DNA of 64,000 nt from a virus. The stretch covers positions 1 to 64,000 of IMG/VR virus record IMGVR_UViG_3300021170_000017; one strand, 5' to 3'. A program made the position numbers and the translations under genes. This document shows, piece after piece, positions 56,085 to 64,000 of the stretch. Every line of letters starts with the position of its first letter. Within the stretch, counting starts at the first letter, position 1. Below the pieces are notes generated by a model. It worked only from the letters and a program-made list of their open reading frames with translations. It searched no databases and was not told the DNA's origin.

Positions 56085-57730
56085 CTGACCACTCCCTTGA
56101 CGTTGGGCGATCCAGATCCAGAGATGAAGGTCGCACTGCCGCCCGAGAGCTCGATGGCCTTGCCGGCGGCGCCCGCCGCGCCACCCGGCATCTGGTAGGT
56201 GAACGTCGTGTCGTTGGCACCCGCCGTGCCAGCCGCTCCCCAGTCGCCGCCCGCACCGCCGTTCTGCGCATGCGCGCCGCTGCCGGAGACCGCTTGAACA
56301 CCCGCGGCGCCGAACGTCCCATTGACACCCGAGGTCGAATCGCCGCCGGCCGTCGCCACCGCGGCGCCGACCTGGGGGTCACCCACCAGGCCCGGCTCAC
56401 CGCCGAACGCGCCGCCGGATCCCGCACCGCCGCCGCCGGCGTTGGCGACACCCAGCACCGCCTGGCCATTGGAGACCCCGCCCCCGCCGCCGCCGCCGCC
56501 GCCACCCCAGATATGGCCGTTGCCGTTCGTGATGTTGAAGGTCGACCCGGATCCCGGTCCCTTGATGGCCTGGCCGCCGGGCTGGCCGGCGAGCGCACTG
56601 ATGTAGGTGACGCCACTCCCGGGAAAGCCCGTGCCGCCACCGCGACCGCCGCGTCCACCCGTGCCCAGGATGTAGCCCAGGTTAGTGAGATTGATGGTGC
56701 AGCCACTGATGAGGCCGGAGAGGTCCATCGCCGGTGTGCCCGAGCTCGAACTCTCGACGACCACCCCGGCCGCTACCAGGATGTTGATGGTCGCGGGGCT
56801 TCCCAAGGTCCCGATGATCGCCTTCAAGTTCCAGTCGACGCTGTTGCTCGAGATGGTGATGGGCAGCGTCGTGCCGGCGCCCGAGTTCAAGTTCGGGCCC
56901 TGGATTGCGGTCCAGCGGTTGAGCGCGAAGTTGTAGCGCAAGAGGAAGCGATCGATCGCGCCAGCCGCGGTGCCGAGGGTAGGGGCCAAGCCATTCGCGA
57001 ACAGGAAGATGCTGTTCCAGGTCAGCGTGCGCCCGCCCGTGCCGTCCTGGACCACGAGGAGGTCGATCTCCGAGCCGTCGCGCGGGTTGATCGGCGCTGC
57101 CATGGTGCGGTTGCCGGTCAGGGTCAGGATCTGACTGTTGCCGGCGTTGGCATCGATCGTCGTGGTCGGGCCTTCCGTCACCGTCTGATAGGGCCAGGCG
57201 GTGGGGATCGTCACCGAGTTCTGGACGATGGTGTTGGCGGCGATCTCGGCCGCAGTGCGCGACTGGCGCACCCAGTTGGCCGCCGGCGTGCCGCCCAAGG
57301 ACGTGGCAGAGGAGGCGTTGGCGACCACCGGCCAGCAGTTGGTGCCATCGCACCAGATGAGGCGGATCTCGCCATTGGCGACCGTCGTGGTGCTGGTGCT
57401 GCCCGAGTACGTGAAGGTGAGTGTCTGCCCCGTCTGGTTATTGATCAGGTACATCTTGCCCGGGATGCTCGACGGGACGGTCACCGTCACCGCGGAGCCA
57501 GGCGTGCCGGTCATCAATAGCGAGAAGAACCTCGAGACGCTCGCGGTGCCAGCGGTGAGGGCGGGCAGCGAGTAGGAGGTCGCCGAGGCGATGTTGACGA
57601 CCGTCCAGCCGCAGATGGCCGGGTCTAAGAGATTGATGGCGTCGGAGTTGAGGGTCGCGCCCCAGGTGTTGTTATAGGCGCCCGTCGCGATCAGGCGAAC
57701 CTGATTGAACGTCGAGAATGAGTCTGCCAC
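56081..57730 (-). CDS. fibre/adhesin with glycine-rich C-terminal domain
   Basis: 549 aa with a GTG start. N-terminal half is a beta-rich fibre body (TWGATLNSDAINLLDPAI; NRTMAAPINPRDGSEIDL). From about 355 the sequence is Gly-rich with poly-Gly runs (GTGGRGGRGGGTGFPGSG; WGGGGGGGGGGVSNG), as in T-even gp38-type adhesins, where Gly-rich motifs form polyglycine II helices and variable loops contact the receptor. It therefore is a good candidate receptor-binding protein. Confidence 0.75.
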   Translation of the reverse strand: MADSFSTFNQVRLIATGAYNNTWGATLNSDAINLLDPAICGWTVVNIASATSYSLPALTAGTASVSRFFSLLMTGTPGSAVTVTVPSSIPGKMYLINNQTGQTLTFTYSGSTSTTTVANGEIRLIWCDGTNCWPVVANASSATSLGGTPAANWVRQSRTAAEIAANTIVQNSVTIPTAWPYQTVTEGPTTTIDANAGNSQILTLTGNRTMAAPINPRDGSEIDLLVVQDGTGGRTLTWNSIFLFANGLAPTLGTAAGAIDRFLLRYNFALNRWTAIQGPNLNSGAGTTLPITISSNSVDWNLKAIIGTLGSPATINILVAAGVVVESSSSGTPAMDLSGLISGCTINLTNLGYILGTGGRGGRGGGTGFPGSGVTYISALAGQPGGQAIKGPGSGSTFNITNGNGHIWGGGGGGGGGGVSNGQAVLGVANAGGGGAGSGGAFGGEPGLVGDPQVGAAVATAGGDSTSGVNGTFGAAGVQAVSGSGAHAQNGGAGGDWGAAGTAGANDTTFTYQMPGGAAGAAGKAIELSGGSATFISGSGSPNVKGVVS

Positions 57731-57739
57731 GCGAGCTCC

Positions 57740-58621
57740 TTATCCGGCCGCGGCTGCCTGCTGTGGTGGCGGCCCCGGTATCGACGCGATAGGTGCCAAG
57801 GGTGCGTACACCCCTGATCTCGCTGCGATCATCACTTCGCCGCGGGCATTAGGTAGAAGTTCTTCATAGTATTTCGTTTTCATGTCGGCATAGCGGTCAT
57901 CGGCTTTGAGCCACTGCTCGGCCTCCATGAGGCAGGCGACGAAGAGCAGCTGGCCCTCGTTATCGCCAATCCAGGTGTTCTGCGCGACGACGATCGATGG
58001 CGGCCGCTGCACATAGCGGCGCTTGATGGCCGTCGCGTTGGCATCGGCCGCGGGCCCGAAGATCCAGGTCGACTGGCCCTGGTCCGCGTAGTAATACGGC
58101 CGCCCCGCCGCCGCGGCGAGATAGCCCTGCATGAAGTCCCACGAGCGCTTGACCATGAGCTTGGTCGCGCCGTTGTAGACCACCCACAAGTTGCGCTCGA
58201 CCACGAACTGACTCGAGATGACCGCGTTCGCCGTCACGGCATTGGCCATCGGCAAGGTCCAGATCGCCGTGGTCTGTCCATTGGTCAGCGTCACCGACTG
58301 GATCTCATTATCGGAGAAGGTGACGACATATGGCCCGGTCGTGCCGGTCCAGGCGCTCGCCAGCGTCGCCGAGGTCGCATTCGGATTGATCGCCGCGTTG
58401 AAGACGAGCGGCTGGCTGCCGAGCGGCTTAAGGAGCGAGGTCGCCGCCGGGGCGATCGCCACCTGGTCATTCACATCGAAGATATCGAGGTCCAAGTCCA
58501 CGACCACCCGCAGTTCGCCCAAGTAGATCAGACGATTGATGCTGGCGAGATACGCAGCGCTTGCCTTCAAGGGCCAGACCTGCAGGGCCGAGTACAACTG
58601 CTGGTAGCTAAATCCGAGCAT
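57740..58621 (-). CDS. tail/adaptor-type protein with inserted Ig-like module
   Basis: 293 aa. N- and C-terminal parts are helical and resemble podovirus adaptor proteins (PLKASAAYLASINRLIYLG; EGQLLFVACLMEAEQWLKAD). Between them lies a ~60-residue beta module (about 80-135: WTGTTGPYVVTFSDNEIQS and LTNGQTTAIWTLPM) that also occurs in the genes at 51610 and 61832. Proline/Ala-rich C-terminal tail. It likely joins the tail machine to the portal or to fibres. Confidence 0.7.
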   Translation of the reverse strand: MLGFSYQQLYSALQVWPLKASAAYLASINRLIYLGELRVVVDLDLDIFDVNDQVAIAPAATSLLKPLGSQPLVFNAAINPNATSATLASAWTGTTGPYVVTFSDNEIQSVTLTNGQTTAIWTLPMANAVTANAVISSQFVVERNLWVVYNGATKLMVKRSWDFMQGYLAAAAGRPYYYADQGQSTWIFGPAADANATAIKRRYVQRPPSIVVAQNTWIGDNEGQLLFVACLMEAEQWLKADDRYADMKTKYYEELLPNARGEVMIAARSGVYAPLAPIASIPGPPPQQAAAAG

Positions 58622-58952
58622 TCGGCACCTCGTTATCGACTTCGTTGGAGGGCCCGGAGAGCGCGCTGCCGGCTTGGGCGATCAGGTAGTAGGCGGCCGA
58701 ATCGATGTCATCGACGGGGTCGTCCGTGATGATGTCGATAAACTGAAAAAGACTGCCGGCCAAGGTCTCATAGAGCGCCCAGCCGTTGTTATTGGCGTTT
58801 TTGTAGAGAAAGAAGTTCGATATACCGCCCGTTGCGCAGGTCCAGGTGAGGAGAATCTGGCTGCCGAGTTGGTTGAGGGTCCCCTTGAGCACCGGCGCGG
58901 CCACCGGCGGGCTCAAGGTGATCTCGACCGTGTTCGACACCGCGCTACCCAT
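58608..58952 (-). CDS. FnIII-like small structural protein
   Basis: 114 aa, beta-rich with PVLKGTLNQLGSQILLTWT and FFLYKNANNNGWALYETL, a fibronectin type III-like strand order. It overlaps the next gene by 14 bases. Probably a small fibre or decoration element. Confidence 0.7.
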   Translation of the reverse strand: MGSAVSNTVEITLSPPVAAPVLKGTLNQLGSQILLTWTCATGGISNFFLYKNANNNGWALYETLAGSLFQFIDIITDDPVDDIDSAAYYLIAQAGSALSGPSNEVDNEVPNARI

Positions 58953-59463
58953 TCTGGGCGTTCTCGTTGATGTCGTAGCCGCGGATGTAGTACCAGACGG
59001 TGTTCGCCGGCGGACTCGAGTCGGTGTAAGTCAGGGTCTCGATGGCGAGCGCGCCGAACTCGTCCGCCGTGTTGGGGAGCGACACCAGCATGGTGAAGTT
59101 CACGCCATCGATGGAGCGCCAGACCTCATACGCGGCAGACAGGTACGGTCCAAAGCCGCCGACGCGGTCTTCCCCGACAGGCGGACCACCGATACTGCTC
59201 CACGTGAGGACGACCGATCCGCCAGAGATGACGGCGGTAAGGAAAGGCGGTAGCACCGCGTAGGTATCGACCGCGGGCTTCCACAGCGCGACCGGATCCG
59301 ACACGACGGCCAGGCGCTCTTGAGGCTGCGGGGGATCGTAACAGCCGGGACAGACGCGAATATTCGGGTAGTAGCCATCGAGGACGAGCTCGCGGAGGTA
59401 GTACCGCAGGCCGCATCGCTGGCAGAGCCCCCAGGCAAGTCGTCCCTTCGCGTATGCCGGCAA
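58945..59463 (-). CDS. zinc ribbon plus FnIII-like protein
   Basis: 172 aa. N-terminal zinc ribbon (CQRCGLRYYLRELVLDGY, RVCPGCYD), then a beta domain of FnIII type (VVLTWSSIGGPPVGED; AAYEVWRSIDGVNFTML). Phage structural proteins with an N-terminal Cys ribbon and FnIII domain are common near adaptor genes. Role probably in the virion. Confidence 0.75.
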   Translation of the reverse strand: MPAYAKGRLAWGLCQRCGLRYYLRELVLDGYYPNIRVCPGCYDPPQPQERLAVVSDPVALWKPAVDTYAVLPPFLTAVISGGSVVLTWSSIGGPPVGEDRVGGFGPYLSAAYEVWRSIDGVNFTMLVSLPNTADEFGALAIETLTYTDSSPPANTVWYYIRGYDINENAQNG

Positions 59464-59472
59464 GTCCTCACC

Positions 59473-59667
59473 TTACTTCTGGCCGATGCCAGGGTAGCGC
59501 GCGTGCACCTTGCGCTTGATCACTTCCTGCTCGGCAGGGCTCGCGTAGTGCGCCATCGAGAGCGCGGCGCGCGCATGGTTCTCGTCATGAATCGGATACC
59601 GGCGTCCCGGGAGGGCGAACTCGCCCCCCGGGATCTCGTCCCGCCGTTCCGTGGTGAGCTTGCTCAC
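59473..59667 (-). CDS. DUF6582-like small phage protein
   Basis: 64 aa. KLTTERRDEIPGGEFALPG, RRYPIHDENHARAALSMA and VKRKV-like KRKVHARYPGI match the DUF6582 pattern seen in many phages, often near capsid or tail genes. Function unknown. Confidence 0.8.
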   Translation of the reverse strand: MSKLTTERRDEIPGGEFALPGRRYPIHDENHARAALSMAHYASPAEQEVIKRKVHARYPGIGQK

Positions 59668-60179
59668 GGCAGCAAGACCGCCCGCTGCTCGGGCGTGAGC
59701 TTAAGCGCATCCGCACGAGCGGCGTTCATGCCCCAGTTGGCTACCTGGGCCGCCGTCACCCCGGTTGCGGTCAGTTGCGTGGTCGTGAGACCCAGCGCGG
59801 CCGCCTGCAGGGCCGAGAGCTTCAGTCCCTTCAACTGCTCGACCGACATGCCCGTGCCATGCGCGTGCGCGACCGCAGCCCCGGCCGCAGGAACACTCGG
59901 CGGCGTCGGCTTCTTGGCTGAGGCCGGGAAGCGCAGGTTCGCGATCGGCGCGGGAGGCGTCGGCTTCGGCTTCGCAGCGGGAGCGACTCCAGGGCCGATG
60001 CGCGCGGCCTCGATCGGCAGGCCCGCCAAGATCAAGCGCTTGACCTCAGCCAGGTTCCAGGTGGCGTCCGGCGCCGGGTAGCTCGCACTCACCGCGACGT
60101 CCTTCTGGGCGACGTAGTCATAGATCTGCTCGGCGTCCGGGTTGTAGCCAAAGCGCGGTTTCGGATTGATCAGGTTCAT
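59664..60179 (-). CDS. Pro/Ala-rich structural-type protein
   Basis: 171 aa. Ordered first 65 residues (FGYNPDAEQIYDYVAQKDV; LAEVKRLILAGLPIEAARI), a Pro/Ala linker, and a helical C-terminal domain with repeats (GLKLSALQAAALGLTTTQL). ATGA overlap at its end. Function unknown. Confidence 0.7.
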   Translation of the reverse strand: MNLINPKPRFGYNPDAEQIYDYVAQKDVAVSASYPAPDATWNLAEVKRLILAGLPIEAARIGPGVAPAAKPKPTPPAPIANLRFPASAKKPTPPSVPAAGAAVAHAHGTGMSVEQLKGLKLSALQAAALGLTTTQLTATGVTAAQVANWGMNAARADALKLTPEQRAVLLP

Positions 60180-60197
60180 CTCAATGTCCTCCAGTGG

Positions 60198-60917
60198 TTA
60201 CCAGCGACCGCGTTTCGGCCGCGACATAGTCAAGCGTACATCGCCCCAGTCACGGTTGGCGTCCAAGGCCATCGCGAGCTGCCCGCCGATGTTGCGCGGA
60301 TTCGGGTCATCCCCCCGATAATACTTTTGCAATACTTCAAAACGGCCCGCGTTGAATTTCATGGCGAGCTTGGCCGCGAGGCCCGCGTGCATCGCCTCCT
60401 GCATCTCGGGGCGCGTCTGCAACTGCAGCGACAGGTCCGAGTCCCCGGGCAGCGCCGTGTTGACCATGCCCCAGTAGAAGATCGCATCGGTGCTGTTCTC
60501 GGGGCTGCGCCACACCGTCATGACCACCTGGTTGTATTGCCGGTCAATCAGATACCGATCCGGCCGGCCCTGCTGCGTCTTGTCGGGAATCTCGAGCCAC
60601 TCCTGCCGCGACATCGGATTGATCGGCGTATCGCGGTTGTCGCGCCGCAAGATCGCATCCGATACGGTGATGAGGCCCGCCGGCAGGATGATCTGCGGCG
60701 TGTTGACGACGGTCGTGAAGTTGTACTCGAGGAACTGATAGGTCCGGATGCCTAAGGTCAGCCACTCGGAGTTCAGCATCAACGCGAGCGAACGGAAGGC
60801 CGACTCGATGTGATCGTTGCCGAGGGTCTTGGCCGACACGCCGGCGCGCTCAAAGCACTCCGAGAAGACTGAGGCTAGGTCCGGAGAGAGGTACCCAATG
60901 TTGGTGCCGATGGCCAC
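60198..60917 (-). CDS. head-to-tail adaptor, P22 gp4-like
   Basis: 239 aa with a GTG start. Helical N-terminus (ESAFRSLALMLNSEWLTLG), then a beta part (QIILPAGLITVSDAILRR; RPDRYLIDRQYNQVVMTVW), as in P22 gp4-type adaptor proteins, which form the ring below the portal and seal the packaged head. Gene position between head and tail genes agrees. No lytic motif seen. Confidence 0.75.
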   Translation of the reverse strand: MAIGTNIGYLSPDLASVFSECFERAGVSAKTLGNDHIESAFRSLALMLNSEWLTLGIRTYQFLEYNFTTVVNTPQIILPAGLITVSDAILRRDNRDTPINPMSRQEWLEIPDKTQQGRPDRYLIDRQYNQVVMTVWRSPENSTDAIFYWGMVNTALPGDSDLSLQLQTRPEMQEAMHAGLAAKLAMKFNAGRFEVLQKYYRGDDPNPRNIGGQLAMALDANRDWGDVRLTMSRPKRGRW

Positions 60918-60923
60918 CGCGGG

Positions 60924-61472
60924 TTAGCCACGCGCCAGGCCCTGAATGACCTCGAGGAACGCGGTGCCTCCGGTCAGGGCGGTAACGTGCAAGCGCACGG
61001 CCATGCATGGCTCGGTGATCACCCCATTGGCCCGGCCGGTCTGACTGGTCAAGCCGGCGGCCAGCGCGAAGACGCGGCAGAGCACGGCCTGCGTGTAGGC
61101 GGTGCCCACCGTGGCCCCTGTGTTGGCGACCGTGTAGGTGAACGTCGTGAGGCCGGTCACCGTGATGATCTGGCTGCCGTCCAAGTTCGGGTCGCCCGAG
61201 TTATAGATGACCGCCGAGTCGCCGGTCACCAGGCCGTGCGGGTTCGCCATCGTCACCGTCGCGGTCGTGGTCGAGCGCGTGAGGGAGACGACGTTGTTGC
61301 CCTTGATGTAGTTCGGGTTGTCGGGCGTCGCCTCGATGGAGTAGGTGATCGCGTTCGCGTCCTCACTCACCGAGCCGTACAGGCCCACGTTGAAGAAGTA
61401 CGCGAGATAGTCGAGCGGGATCCACGGGGTTACCCCGATGGCCGCCAAAGACACTCTGATCGGTGATCGCAT
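60924..61472 (-). CDS. head protein with FCCH-like beta module
   Basis: 182 aa. The middle (MANPHGLVTGDSAVIY; LTTFTYTVANTGATVG) is the HGL-x-x-GD module often found repeated in phage structural proteins. Flanks are beta-rich. Likely a capsid decoration, stopper or minor head protein. Ribosome site GGAG eight bases before the ATG. Confidence 0.7.
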   Translation of the reverse strand: MRSPIRVSLAAIGVTPWIPLDYLAYFFNVGLYGSVSEDANAITYSIEATPDNPNYIKGNNVVSLTRSTTTATVTMANPHGLVTGDSAVIYNSGDPNLDGSQIITVTGLTTFTYTVANTGATVGTAYTQAVLCRVFALAAGLTSQTGRANGVITEPCMAVRLHVTALTGGTAFLEVIQGLARG

Positions 61473-61475
61473 CGA

Positions 61476-61826
61476 CTATCTCCTCACTGCGCCCGGCGGC
61501 GGCGTCCCGATCTCCATACGTGGCACCCCGGGACTTACCGTCCCCGGTCCGGTCGCCCCTTGCATCGGCATGGGCGCAGGCATCGGCCGAGGCCCTGCGA
61601 TGATCGGCCGCGTGGCCGTCGCGGGTCCGGTCGGCGCGCCCGGCAGTCCTGGCGGCGCTGCCGGCGGCATCGAGGCCCCCAGTCGCGGCTCAGGGCGCGG
61701 CAGCATGGGCTGCCTGGGCTGGAAGCCGCCCACCGCCGCGGGGACCGGCGCCTGCGTCTGCGAAGGCAGGGGCGGCCGTCCCATGATGGGGCGTTGCATC
61801 ATGTCCCGGTTGCTGCGACTGGGCAT
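61476..61826 (-). CDS. Pro/Met-rich disordered protein with MPSRSNRD tag
   Basis: 116 aa. The first 11 residues match those of the gene at 9812-10048 (MP-G/S-RSNRD-F/M-MQ). The remainder is Pro/Met/Gly/Ala-rich (PAPMPMQGATGPGTVSPG). Disordered; lies between head genes. Function unknown. Confidence 0.65.
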   Translation of the reverse strand: MPSRSNRDMMQRPIMGRPPLPSQTQAPVPAAVGGFQPRQPMLPRPEPRLGASMPPAAPPGLPGAPTGPATATRPIIAGPRPMPAPMPMQGATGPGTVSPGVPRMEIGTPPPGAVRR

Positions 61827-61831
61827 GACTC

Positions 61832-62764
61832 TTAGACCGGTGTGACGCCGAAAGAGCCCACCTGCGTGGTGTTGTCCATGACCTTGAACTCACCGCAGAT
61901 GTATTTCGCCCCGTTGAGCGCTGCGTTGGTCGTGTAGGTCCCGCGCACATCCCCAGTACTCGTGGTCGCCGGCAGCGTGATGTCCGCTGCCACGAAGGTA
62001 CCCGGGTCGGCCGCGTCCGCCACCAGCGCGCCCATCCAATCGCCTGACTGCACCCGGAAGGGCAGGCCCAGTGCGCTGCCGGTGCCGAAGGTCGCGAGCG
62101 TGATCGCCGCACTCGACTGAATCGAGGTGATGCTGGCGAATGCCTTCTTGCCGGTGAACGCGGTGCCGGTCTGCACTTCGGTCTGCACCTGGCCGTAATA
62201 GTCGGTGCCGATGACCGTGATGGTGGAGGACGTCGTCCAGGCGCCCACCACATTGCGGGGCACATCGGGCACGGTCGCCGCGAGTACCGCAAAGCCGCCC
62301 AAGCCGATCGAGGCGGAGACCGAGTAGAAGTTCGACACCGCGAGCTGGGGCGGCACCCCAGCCACCGTGACGTTCGCCGTGACGGCGTTGACCAGCGCGG
62401 CCTGCGTCGTGTAGGTGGGGTTCAAGCCGCCGCTCGAGACGCCGTAGCCGCCACCGATGGGTGAGGGCGTCGCGGGGTAGAACTTGACCGCCGTGCTGCC
62501 GTTGGTGAAGAGGCCGGTCAGGACCTCGCCGTCGGAGAACGTGATCGGAAAGAGATTCGTGGGGCCAGCCCAGTTGCCGGTCAGCGTGCCACTGGTCGCA
62601 CCGGCGGCAAGGCCCGCGGTGAAGGCTGCCGCGAAGGACGTGCCGGCCGGACGCCACCGATAGGTGAGATGGACTTCGCTACCCGGCTTGTCTGCCTGGT
62701 AGGGACCGAAGGTGGCGCGCCCGTTGAAGGTCTGGTTCGCCCGGGAGATCAATTGACGTGACAT
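61832..62764 (-). CDS. head decoration/minor head protein with Ig-like module
   Basis: 310 aa, AGGAG upstream. A Gly/Ser/Thr-rich beta protein; the N-terminal third carries the shared module (GNWAGPTNLFPITFSDGEV; FTNGSTAVKFYP). The remainder has repeated short strands (GTDYYGQVQTEVQTGTAF). It follows the major capsid gene, as decoration or minor head proteins often do. Confidence 0.7.
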   Translation of the reverse strand: MSRQLISRANQTFNGRATFGPYQADKPGSEVHLTYRWRPAGTSFAAAFTAGLAAGATSGTLTGNWAGPTNLFPITFSDGEVLTGLFTNGSTAVKFYPATPSPIGGGYGVSSGGLNPTYTTQAALVNAVTANVTVAGVPPQLAVSNFYSVSASIGLGGFAVLAATVPDVPRNVVGAWTTSSTITVIGTDYYGQVQTEVQTGTAFTGKKAFASITSIQSSAAITLATFGTGSALGLPFRVQSGDWMGALVADAADPGTFVAADITLPATTSTGDVRGTYTTNAALNGAKYICGEFKVMDNTTQVGSFGVTPV

Positions 62765-62858
62765 GGAAAGCTCCTGATAGCAGCCGTCGTCGGCATCGTG
62801 GTCAGTCTTGGCCCGGCCTGCTTCTGCGGCTCAGCCGGGCACTCGTCGCTGGTTTAGC

Positions 62859-63764
62859 CTAGTTGCCGGACGCTGCCGCTCCGCGAGGATTGGTCCATCC
62901 CTGGCTGTAGCGTTCGGAGATCTTGTAGCGCAGGTTCCCGGTCTCGAAGTCGCCCTCAAGGCCCTTCTTGAGCGCGCGGCGCTTGAAGGCTCGCAGACCG
63001 TCGGGCACGTCCGTGATCAGGTACCACTGGGTCGGACTCGACAGATACCGGTTGACGCTGAAGCCGTCGCGGATGGTGCCCAGTTTGAACAGGGCATTGA
63101 TGTTGTTGTCCCCCGTGTCCGGCTGGTAGGGCGTCATCAGGAGCCGGGCTGCCACGAACTGGAGCTCGGTCGGGATGACCAGTTTCTTGATCATCGCCCG
63201 CACGGGGATCGACCGCTCGTCGGTCCACTCGGCGATCTGGATGCTGATCTGCTCGAGCGCGGCCTCGGAGAGCTGCGCCGAGGTCGCCAGCATGTTCGAG
63301 AGCACCCCTCCACCGCCGAGCGGATGAGCCGTGCTGAACAGCGGCACACCGTCACCGCCAGGATTCGTCGACGCGAACCCGTAGTTCAGGATGTTGGTGC
63401 GGTTGAGCTCCTTCGAGTACTTCATCGACCGGCCCATGGAGCGCGCGATCTGGCTGCCCATGGTCAGGTACAGGTTGTCCTCGACGGCCTCTTCCGTGAT
63501 GGCGACCGCCTTGACGATCGTGGCGTGCTGGTAGCGCGACACGAAGGTCTCGAACATGTCGTCGTACTCGATGGCCGAACCTTCGGGCTTGGTCTGCCCC
63601 GGCCCGGTACCCGCCATCATGACGTCCTCTTCGTACGCCTTTTCCGAGGGACTCTCGGTAAAGATGTCCGGCCAGAGGTCCGGATACTCGGTGTAGGCCA
63701 GGCCCACCACGGCGTTCAGCCCCAGTTGGAGCTGCTTGCGTTCGTCTGCTCTCAAAATTGTCAT
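62859..63764 (-). CDS. major capsid protein
   Basis: 301 aa. Starts MTILRADERKQLQLGLNAV and has capsid-type segments: AIVKAVAITEEAVEDNLYL-like (THIVKAVAITEEA), GVPLFSTAHPLGGGG, LLMTPYQPDTGDNN, and WYLITDVPDGLRAFKRR. This resembles the HK97-fold major head proteins of Mu-gpT/P22-like groups. Length is typical. Position next to scaffold and portal (across the window edges) supports it. Good ribosome site (TAGGAG). Confidence 0.85.
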   Translation of the reverse strand: MTILRADERKQLQLGLNAVVGLAYTEYPDLWPDIFTESPSEKAYEEDVMMAGTGPGQTKPEGSAIEYDDMFETFVSRYQHATIVKAVAITEEAVEDNLYLTMGSQIARSMGRSMKYSKELNRTNILNYGFASTNPGGDGVPLFSTAHPLGGGGVLSNMLATSAQLSEAALEQISIQIAEWTDERSIPVRAMIKKLVIPTELQFVAARLLMTPYQPDTGDNNINALFKLGTIRDGFSVNRYLSSPTQWYLITDVPDGLRAFKRRALKKGLEGDFETGNLRYKISERYSQGWTNPRGAAASGN

Positions 63765-63804
63765 TGTCAGATGCTCCTAATAGTTCGCTGAGACGAGCGC
63801 GGGG

Positions 63805-64000
63805 TTAGTAGACGACGCCGGCGCCGGCGACCGCGTTCTTGTAGTGCAAGAAGATGCTCACCAGGGCCCGGGCGTACTGCCCGTAGTTGTTGTTGGTGAG
63901 AAGTCTCAGCGACTGCACTTGGAGCTGCTGGTTGGTGGCGGAGGCCGACAGCGTGGTCTGGTCGACCATGTCGCCGCTCTGCCCGGTTTGGGACGATCCG
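63805..64000 (-). CDS. C-terminal part of a gene cut by the right edge
   Basis: 65 codons open from the right edge to TAA at 63805-63807. The visible end is polar then helical (NQQLQVQSLRLLTNNNYGQ; ALVSIFLHYKNAVAG). It lies just upstream of the major capsid gene in transcription. If the genome closes onto the left edge, this gene follows the scaffold. It may be a head protein; the N-terminus is missing so no family can be named. Confidence 0.55.
   Translation of the reverse strand, partial: GSSQTGQSGDMVDQTTLSASATNQQLQVQSLRLLTNNNYGQYARALVSIFLHYKNAVAGAGVVY

Noticed and set aside
56440-56520. Short tandem repeat or CRISPR-like array
   Set aside because: The repeats are GGC/GGT codons of a poly-Gly protein segment, in frame, with no spacers.
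62811-62840. Terminator between capsid and next head gene
   Set aside because: A 7-bp stem (GCCCGGC/GCCGGGC) with a 16-base loop but no T-run in either direction; kept only as a weak hairpin.

Overview
The window is about 64 kb of a high-GC tailed double-stranded DNA phage genome. Short-tailed (podovirus-like) morphology is the best fit: there is a large portal, a P22 gp4-like adaptor, a beta-propeller tail protein, internal virion proteins and several fibre/adhesin genes, and I see no tape measure, sheath, tube or baseplate. A lipoprotein with a lipobox, a GH24 lysozyme, twin-arginine-like leaders and a CsrA homologue point to a Gram-negative, probably proteobacterial, host. I see no integrase, tRNA, rRNA, CRISPR array or insertion sequence. 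Genes are packed tightly and mostly joined by ATGA, GTGA or TGATG overlaps, so many start codons can be fixed by coupling.

Layout. (1) A leftward operon starts at 19614 and runs to position 1. In transcription order it holds small early proteins, an SSB-like protein with a DDDIPF tail, an HNH nuclease, several exported proteins, CsrA, a D12-class adenine methylase, a truncated dCMP deaminase-like protein, a permuted NlpC/P60-like protein, a J-domain protein, a Fis-type HTH protein, DUF3309, a Tat-like protein, the portal (5435-8149), a set of small proteins including a second Tat-like one, a GroES-like co-chaperonin, a 0.6 kb structured non-coding region, and the scaffold gene cut by the left edge. 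(2) A rightward operon (19682-26432) starts from a divergent control region. It holds a Cro-like HTH gene, a region with two DnaA boxes, a Gp37/Gp68-family (DUF5131) protein, a DEDDy exonuclease and many tiny Cys-rich or membrane proteins, and it ends at a bidirectional terminator (26431-26461). (3) A leftward packaging operon (32199 to 26518) holds a VRR-NUC nuclease, small and large terminase and an FnIII-like protein. (4) A leftward virion and lysis block runs from the right edge to 32527: a partial gene, major capsid protein, head proteins, adaptor, fibre/adhesin genes, the LamG-bearing propeller, a sulfotransferase/beta-hydroxylase pair, two internal virion proteins, a 3609-residue polyvalent protein, then a lysis cassette.

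The scaffold runs off the left edge and the capsid gene lies just inside the right edge, both leftward. This suggests a circularly permuted genome cut between scaffold and capsid, so blocks 1 and 4 would form one very long leftward late region (inference).

The most unusual contents are the giant injected-type polyvalent protein, which joins GGDEF-like, pyrophosphatase-like and two zincin-like domains; a phage CsrA; two Tat-like leader proteins; a dioxygenase/sulfotransferase pair; a beta-propeller tail protein with three inserted LamG domains; and a beta module shared by three structural proteins.
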